A stretch of DNA of 64,000 nucleotides from Pseudorhodoferax sp. Leaf274 (GTDB lineage Bacteria > Pseudomonadota > Gammaproteobacteria > Burkholderiales > Burkholderiaceae_C): assembly GCF_001422445.1 (NCBI RefSeq), contig NZ_LMNA01000001.1:1162735-1226734 (forward strand), given 5' to 3'. The notes under the pieces are model-generated. The model searched no databases. It saw only the letters and a list, made by a program, of their open reading frames with translations, and had not been told where the DNA came from. Positions 60,436-64,000 of the stretch are shown piece by piece (within the stretch, counting starts at the first letter, position 1; each line of letters opens with the position of its first letter). A program made the translations under genes and the position numbers.

Positions 60436-61608
60436 ATGACCCAGCGCGCGAATGCCTTCGACCAACCCATCGGTGCCGCCGTGCCGGACTGGACGCCACG
60501 CCCGCGGCCGCAGCGCGTCACGCTCGCCGGCCGCCTGTGCCGGCTGGAGCCGCTGGACCCCGCACGCCACGCGGCCGACCTGTACGCCGCCTATGCCGAC
60601 GCGGCCGACGGGCGCGACTGGACCTACATGGCCAGCGAGCCCTTCGCCGATGCGGGCGCCTACCTGCGCCACGCGCAGGCCATGGCCGAGAGCGCCGACC
60701 CGCTGCACTTCGCCGTCGTCGACCTGGCCAGCGGCCGCGCCGTCGGCACGCTGGCGCTCATGCGCATCGACGCGGCCAACGGCGTGGTCGAGGTCGGCCA
60801 TGTGACGTTCTCGCCGCACCTGCAGCGCACGCCCGTGTCCACCGAGGCGCAGTACCTGCTCATGCGCCATGTGTTCGACGACCTGGGCTACCGCCGCTAC
60901 GAGTGGAAGTGCGACAGCCTGAACGCGCCCTCGCGTCGCACGGCGCAGCGCCTGGGCTTCACCTTCGAGGGCGTGTTCCGCCAGGCCATCGTGACCAAGG
61001 GCCGCAACCGCGACACGGCCTGGTTCTCCATCATCGACAGCGACTGGCCGGCCGTGCGGACGGGCTTGCAGGCCTGGCTGGCACCCGGCAACTTCGATGC
61101 CGACGGCCACCAGCGCCAGGGCCTGGCCGCGCTGCGCGCCGCGCACAGCGGCGAGGCCCGGGCCGATGTGCAGCTGCGCCCGCTGGTGGCTGGTGACCAT
61201 GCCGCCTGGCTGCCGCTGTGGCAGGGCTACCAGCGCTTCTACCAGGTGGCGCTGGGCGCGGCGCTCGATGCGCGCACCTGGCAGCGCCTGCTCGACCCGG
61301 CCGAGCCCATGCACGCCATCGGCGCCTTCGACGAGGCGGGCCAGTTGCTGGGCATCGTGCACTGCATCTTCCACCGCTCGACCTGGACAGAGGGCCCGTA
61401 CTGCTATTTGCAGGACCTGTTCACCGCGCCGGCCGCGCGCGGCCGTGGCGTGGGCCGTGCGCTGATCGAGGCCGTCTATGCGCGCGCCGCCGAGGAAGGT
61501 GCCAGCCGCGTCTGGTGGCTCACGCACGAAAGCAATGCGCCGGGACGGCTGCTGTACGACCGGGTGGCGCAGAACGCTGGTTTCATCCAGTACCGCAAGA
61601 GTCTGTAA
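60436..61608 (+). CDS. Double GNAT acetyltransferase fusion
   Basis: A 390-residue protein with two acetyltransferase domains. The first (about residues 25-225) is RimJ/RimL-like (VTLAGRLCRLEPLDPARHAADL; STEAQYLLMRHVFDDLGYRRYEWKCD; NAPSRRTAQRLGFTFEG). The second (about 245-390) carries a clear acetyl-CoA loop AARGRGVGRALIEAVY and NAPGRLLYDRVAQNAGF. The domains differ and probably act on different amines, or one is regulatory. The ATG follows accggaccacc. It is divergent from the patatin gene. Confidence 0.88.
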   Translation: MTQRANAFDQPIGAAVPDWTPRPRPQRVTLAGRLCRLEPLDPARHAADLYAAYADAADGRDWTYMASEPFADAGAYLRHAQAMAESADPLHFAVVDLASGRAVGTLALMRIDAANGVVEVGHVTFSPHLQRTPVSTEAQYLLMRHVFDDLGYRRYEWKCDSLNAPSRRTAQRLGFTFEGVFRQAIVTKGRNRDTAWFSIIDSDWPAVRTGLQAWLAPGNFDADGHQRQGLAALRAAHSGEARADVQLRPLVAGDHAAWLPLWQGYQRFYQVALGAALDARTWQRLLDPAEPMHAIGAFDEAGQLLGIVHCIFHRSTWTEGPYCYLQDLFTAPAARGRGVGRALIEAVYARAAEEGASRVWWLTHESNAPGRLLYDRVAQNAGFIQYRKSL

Positions 61609-61704
61609 GCATTTGTCGCTGCGGTCCTACGGCGCCGGGTGTGGGGCGCTTGGTACGATGCCTGCTCCACCACTGGCCCGCCGTACCCCGCCCTTCCCGT
61701 CTGC

Positions 61705-62832
61705 ATGGACGCTGCTTCCCCGTCAACTCCGCACATCGAAGCCTCAGGGCAGGGCGACGACCGCAAGGCCGTGCTGACAGGCCGCTGGACCGCTTCCGAC
61801 CTGGCCGGCGGCGACCACCTCGGCCGGGTGCGCCAGGCCCTCGCGTCCCTGCCGGCCGCCGCCGGCTGGGATCTGCAGCAGGTGGAGCGGCTGGACCACC
61901 TGGGCGCGCAGCTGCTGTGGAACCACTGGGGCCGCGAGTGGCCGGCCCAGCTGGCGCTGCTGCCCGAGCAGCGCAGCATGCTGGAGCGCGTGGCCGAGTT
62001 CAGCTGCACGCGCAAGCCAGAGCCCGATGGCGGCTTTGCGCAGTCTTTCGACGCGCTGGGCGCCAGCGTGCTGCGCCGCCTGGGCCAGCTCAAGAGCGGC
62101 GTGCGGCTGATCGGCCAGTTGGCGCTGGACAGCCTGCGCTTCGCGCGCCGGCCGCAGTTCGGCCCGTGGCGCGACATCTCGGGCCACCTCTACCAGATGG
62201 GTGCCATGGCGCTGCCCATCACCGCGCTGGTCGGCGCGCTGATCGGCGTGGTGCTCGCCTATCTGACGGCGTTGCAGCTGCGCCAGTTCGGCGCCGAGTC
62301 GTTCATCGTCAACATCCTGGGCGTCTCGCTGGTGCGTGAGCTCGGGCCCATGCTGGCCGCCATCCTCGTGGCCGGGCGGTCCGGCTCGGCCATCACGGCG
62401 CAGATCGGCGTGATGCGCGTGACCGAGGAGCTCGACGCCATGCGCGTGATGGGCATCGCCCACGGCTTCCGGCTGGTGATGCCGCGTGCCATCGCGCTGG
62501 CCATCGCCATGCCGCTGATCGCCACCTGGACCACGCTGTCGGGCCTGGCCGGCGGCATGCTGGCGGCCGACCTGGCGCTGGGCATCACCCCGGCCTATTT
62601 CCTGGGCGCGCTGCCGGACGCCGTGAGCGCGGCCAACCTGAGCCTGGCGATCGGCAAGTCGGCCGTGTTCGGCATCCTGATCGCCTTGATCGGCTGCCAC
62701 TACGGCCTGCGCGTCAAGCCCAACACCGAGAGCCTGGGGCAGGGCACGACGGCCTCGGTGGTCTCGGCCATCACGGCCGTGATCCTGGTCGACGCGCTGT
62801 TCGCGGTCGCCTTCCGCAGCATCGGCATATGA
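61705..62832 (+). CDS. MlaE-family ABC permease with N-terminal STAS-like domain
   Basis: A 375-residue inner-membrane permease of an MCE lipid transporter. The N-terminal 100 residues resemble an STAS/MlaB-like domain (LTGRWTASDLAGGDHLGRV; LQQVERLDHLGAQLLWNHWG). The membrane part has the MlaE blocks ESFIVNILGVSLVRELGPML, AGRSGSAITAQIGVMRVTEE and LDAMRVMGIAHGFRLVMPR. It transports phospholipids between membranes. It overlaps the ATPase gene (ATGA), so the operon is tightly coupled. Confidence 0.92.
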   Translation: MDAASPSTPHIEASGQGDDRKAVLTGRWTASDLAGGDHLGRVRQALASLPAAAGWDLQQVERLDHLGAQLLWNHWGREWPAQLALLPEQRSMLERVAEFSCTRKPEPDGGFAQSFDALGASVLRRLGQLKSGVRLIGQLALDSLRFARRPQFGPWRDISGHLYQMGAMALPITALVGALIGVVLAYLTALQLRQFGAESFIVNILGVSLVRELGPMLAAILVAGRSGSAITAQIGVMRVTEELDAMRVMGIAHGFRLVMPRAIALAIAMPLIATWTTLSGLAGGMLAADLALGITPAYFLGALPDAVSAANLSLAIGKSAVFGILIALIGCHYGLRVKPNTESLGQGTTASVVSAITAVILVDALFAVAFRSIGI

Positions 62833-63647
62833 CGGACGAAGTCGTTTCCATCCGCGGCCTGTGGACCGCCTTCGGCGAAGGCCGCGACCAGGTCGTGATC
62901 CACAAGGACCTGGAGCTGTCGATCCGCGCCGGCGAGGTGGTCTCGCTGGTCGGCGGCTCGGGCACGGGCAAGACCGTGCTGCTGCGCCAGATGCTGGGCC
63001 TGGAGAAGCCCTACCGCGGCGATGTCACGGTGCTGGGCGAGCCTGCCGCGCAGCTGGGCCGGCGTGGCGCGGCCAGCCGCGTGGGCATGCTGTTCCAGCA
63101 GGGCGCGCTGTTCTCGGCGTTCAGCGTGCTCGACAACATCGCCTTTCCGCTGCGCGAGCTGCGCCGCCTGCCCGACGAGCTGGTCTACGACACCGCGCTG
63201 GTCAAGCTGCAGATGGTCGGCCTGGGCCCGCAGCACGCCAGCAAGATGCCGGCCGACCTGTCGGGCGGCATGGTCAAGCGCGTGGCGCTCGCGCGCGCGC
63301 TGGCCATGGACCCGCCGCTGCTGCTGCTGGACGAACCCACGGCCGGGCTGGACCCGCACGGCTCGGACGAGTTCGTGGAGCTGCTGCGCTCGCTGCACCG
63401 CGAGCTGGACCTGACCGTGGTGATGGTCACGCACGACCTGGACACGCTGTTCGCGCTGTCCAGCCGCGTGCTGGTGCTGGCCGAGAAGCGCGTGCTGGTG
63501 CACGGCACGCCGCAGGAGGTCGCGGCCTACGACCACCCCTTCGTGCGCGATTTCTTCCAGGGCGAGCGCGGCCGCCGCGCCATGACGCCCATCGACCACA
63601 TCGTCGCCGCACCCGCACCTGCGCCCGTGCCTCCGAAAAAGGACTGA
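62829..63647 (+). CDS. MlaF-family ABC transporter ATP-binding protein
   Basis: A 272-residue ABC ATPase of the MCE/Mla type. Walker A is GGSGTGKT at 42-49 (K48), the signature LSGGM starts at 144, and Walker B ends LLLLDEPTAG with D168-E169; the H-loop lies in VTHDLDTL. It powers phospholipid movement with the upstream permease and downstream MCE protein. The C-terminus ends in a proline-rich tail (APAPAPVPPKKD), as in related proteins. The start ATG overlaps the permease stop and the next gene follows one base after its stop. Confidence 0.94.
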   Translation: MTDEVVSIRGLWTAFGEGRDQVVIHKDLELSIRAGEVVSLVGGSGTGKTVLLRQMLGLEKPYRGDVTVLGEPAAQLGRRGAASRVGMLFQQGALFSAFSVLDNIAFPLRELRRLPDELVYDTALVKLQMVGLGPQHASKMPADLSGGMVKRVALARALAMDPPLLLLDEPTAGLDPHGSDEFVELLRSLHRELDLTVVMVTHDLDTLFALSSRVLVLAEKRVLVHGTPQEVAAYDHPFVRDFFQGERGRRAMTPIDHIVAAPAPAPVPPKKD

Positions 63648-63648
63648 G

Positions 63649-64000
63649 ATGGAAAACAAAGCCCATGCCATGGCCGCCGGCACCTTCGTGCTGGTGGTCA
63701 CCGCGCTGCTGATCACGCTGGCCGTCTGGCTCGGCCGCGAGAGCGGCAGCACCCACACCTACGAGCTGTCCACCAGCGACACCGTGACCGGCCTGCAGCC
63801 GCAGGCGCCGGTGCGCTTCAAGGGCGTGTCTGTGGGCAAGGTCACGTTCATCGGCTTCGATCCCGATGTGCCCGGCAACATCGTGATCCGCCTGACGGTG
63901 GACGACACCACGCCCCTGTCGCCCAGCACCTTCGCCACGCTGAGCTACCAGGGCATCACGGGCCTGGCCTTCGTGCAGCTGGACGACGCAGGCGATGCGC
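63649..64000 (+). CDS. MCE/MlaD-family protein (5' part, runs off window)
   Basis: The first 117 residues of an MCE-domain protein. An N-terminal membrane helix (AMAAGTFVLVVTALLITLAVWLG) is followed by the MCE domain (YELSTSDTVTGLQPQAPVRF; KGVSVGKVTFIGF; LSYQGITGLAFVQLDD). It should form the periplasmic lipid-binding ring of this transporter. It is the third gene of a permease-ATPase-MCE operon, and a lipoprotein gene may follow outside the window. Confidence 0.92.
   Translation, partial: MENKAHAMAAGTFVLVVTALLITLAVWLGRESGSTHTYELSTSDTVTGLQPQAPVRFKGVSVGKVTFIGFDPDVPGNIVIRLTVDDTTPLSPSTFATLSYQGITGLAFVQLDDAGDA

Overview
The window is GC-rich DNA (roughly 70% by eye), densely coded on both strands, from a Gram-negative betaproteobacterium, most likely a member of the Comamonadaceae (Acidovorax/Variovorax-like). 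This rests on four Bug-type solute receptors, six TonB-dependent receptors, MCE/Mla lipid-transport genes, and an 84-bp intergenic repeat of a kind I associate with that family. Species cannot be named from the sequence. No tRNA, rRNA, CRISPR array or complete insertion sequence was seen, and no gene-free stretch exceeds 300 bases.

Layout. 1-2991: end of a fructose PTS permease, a shikimate-dehydrogenase paralogue and a PPi-type phosphofructokinase. 3007-8346: a carboxylesterase, then a Fur-box-preceded TonB receptor coupled to a membrane PepSY/flavodoxin reductase. 8340-9393: TerB-like and LOG-like proteins. 9407-16718: an RpiR repressor divergent from a catabolic operon (IolC-DUF2090 fusion, Bug receptor, two SDR dehydrogenases, HAD phosphatase, second Bug receptor), with two GGAA-N6-TTCT sites between them. 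16889-18596: a type I restriction remnant, in which a mini-HsdM with two internal deletions is coupled to a YhcG/DUF1016 nuclease and followed by a second copy of the HsdM tail. 18772-27492: a MocR regulator divergent from a complete Nit1C cluster (nitrilase, radical SAM, GNAT, AIR-synthase-like, glycosyltransferase, flavoprotein and two small family proteins), which has been linked to cyanide assimilation in Pseudomonas.

27508-30294: a membrane protein, a PQQ sugar dehydrogenase, tag, and a universal stress protein with an FNR-like box. 30457-40493: a TonB receptor, a PepSY protein, a 61-residue membrane protein and three more TonB receptors in a row. 40507-41886: a Crp/Fnr regulator with a perfect palindrome upstream, and a YigZ protein. 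42036-44305: XRE-cupin regulator, RidA and a Bug receptor. 44379-48626: an MCE system without a visible ATPase, then a CsgG/DUF4810/DUF799 lipoprotein trio. 49953-53184: a FecI-like sigma factor and an STN-type TonB receptor, frameshifted at its signal peptide and without a FecR. 53381-56657: LysE exporter, TauD dioxygenase with a Bug receptor, phosphodiesterase. 56654-61608: GNAT behind in-frame tandem repeats, DUF5329, second LysE, CNMP-patatin, double GNAT. 61705-end: MlaE-MlaF-MlaD-like transporter, running off the window.

Themes: iron uptake (TonB receptors plus ferric-reductase-like PepSY proteins), scavenging of organic acids through Bug receptors, nitrile/cyanide nitrogen use, and outer-membrane lipid maintenance. 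The least explained points are the Nit1C/MocR junction, the HsdM-YhcG remnant, the Crp/Fnr palindrome with a related site ahead of the TonB-receptor operon, and the FecR-less sigma/receptor pair.
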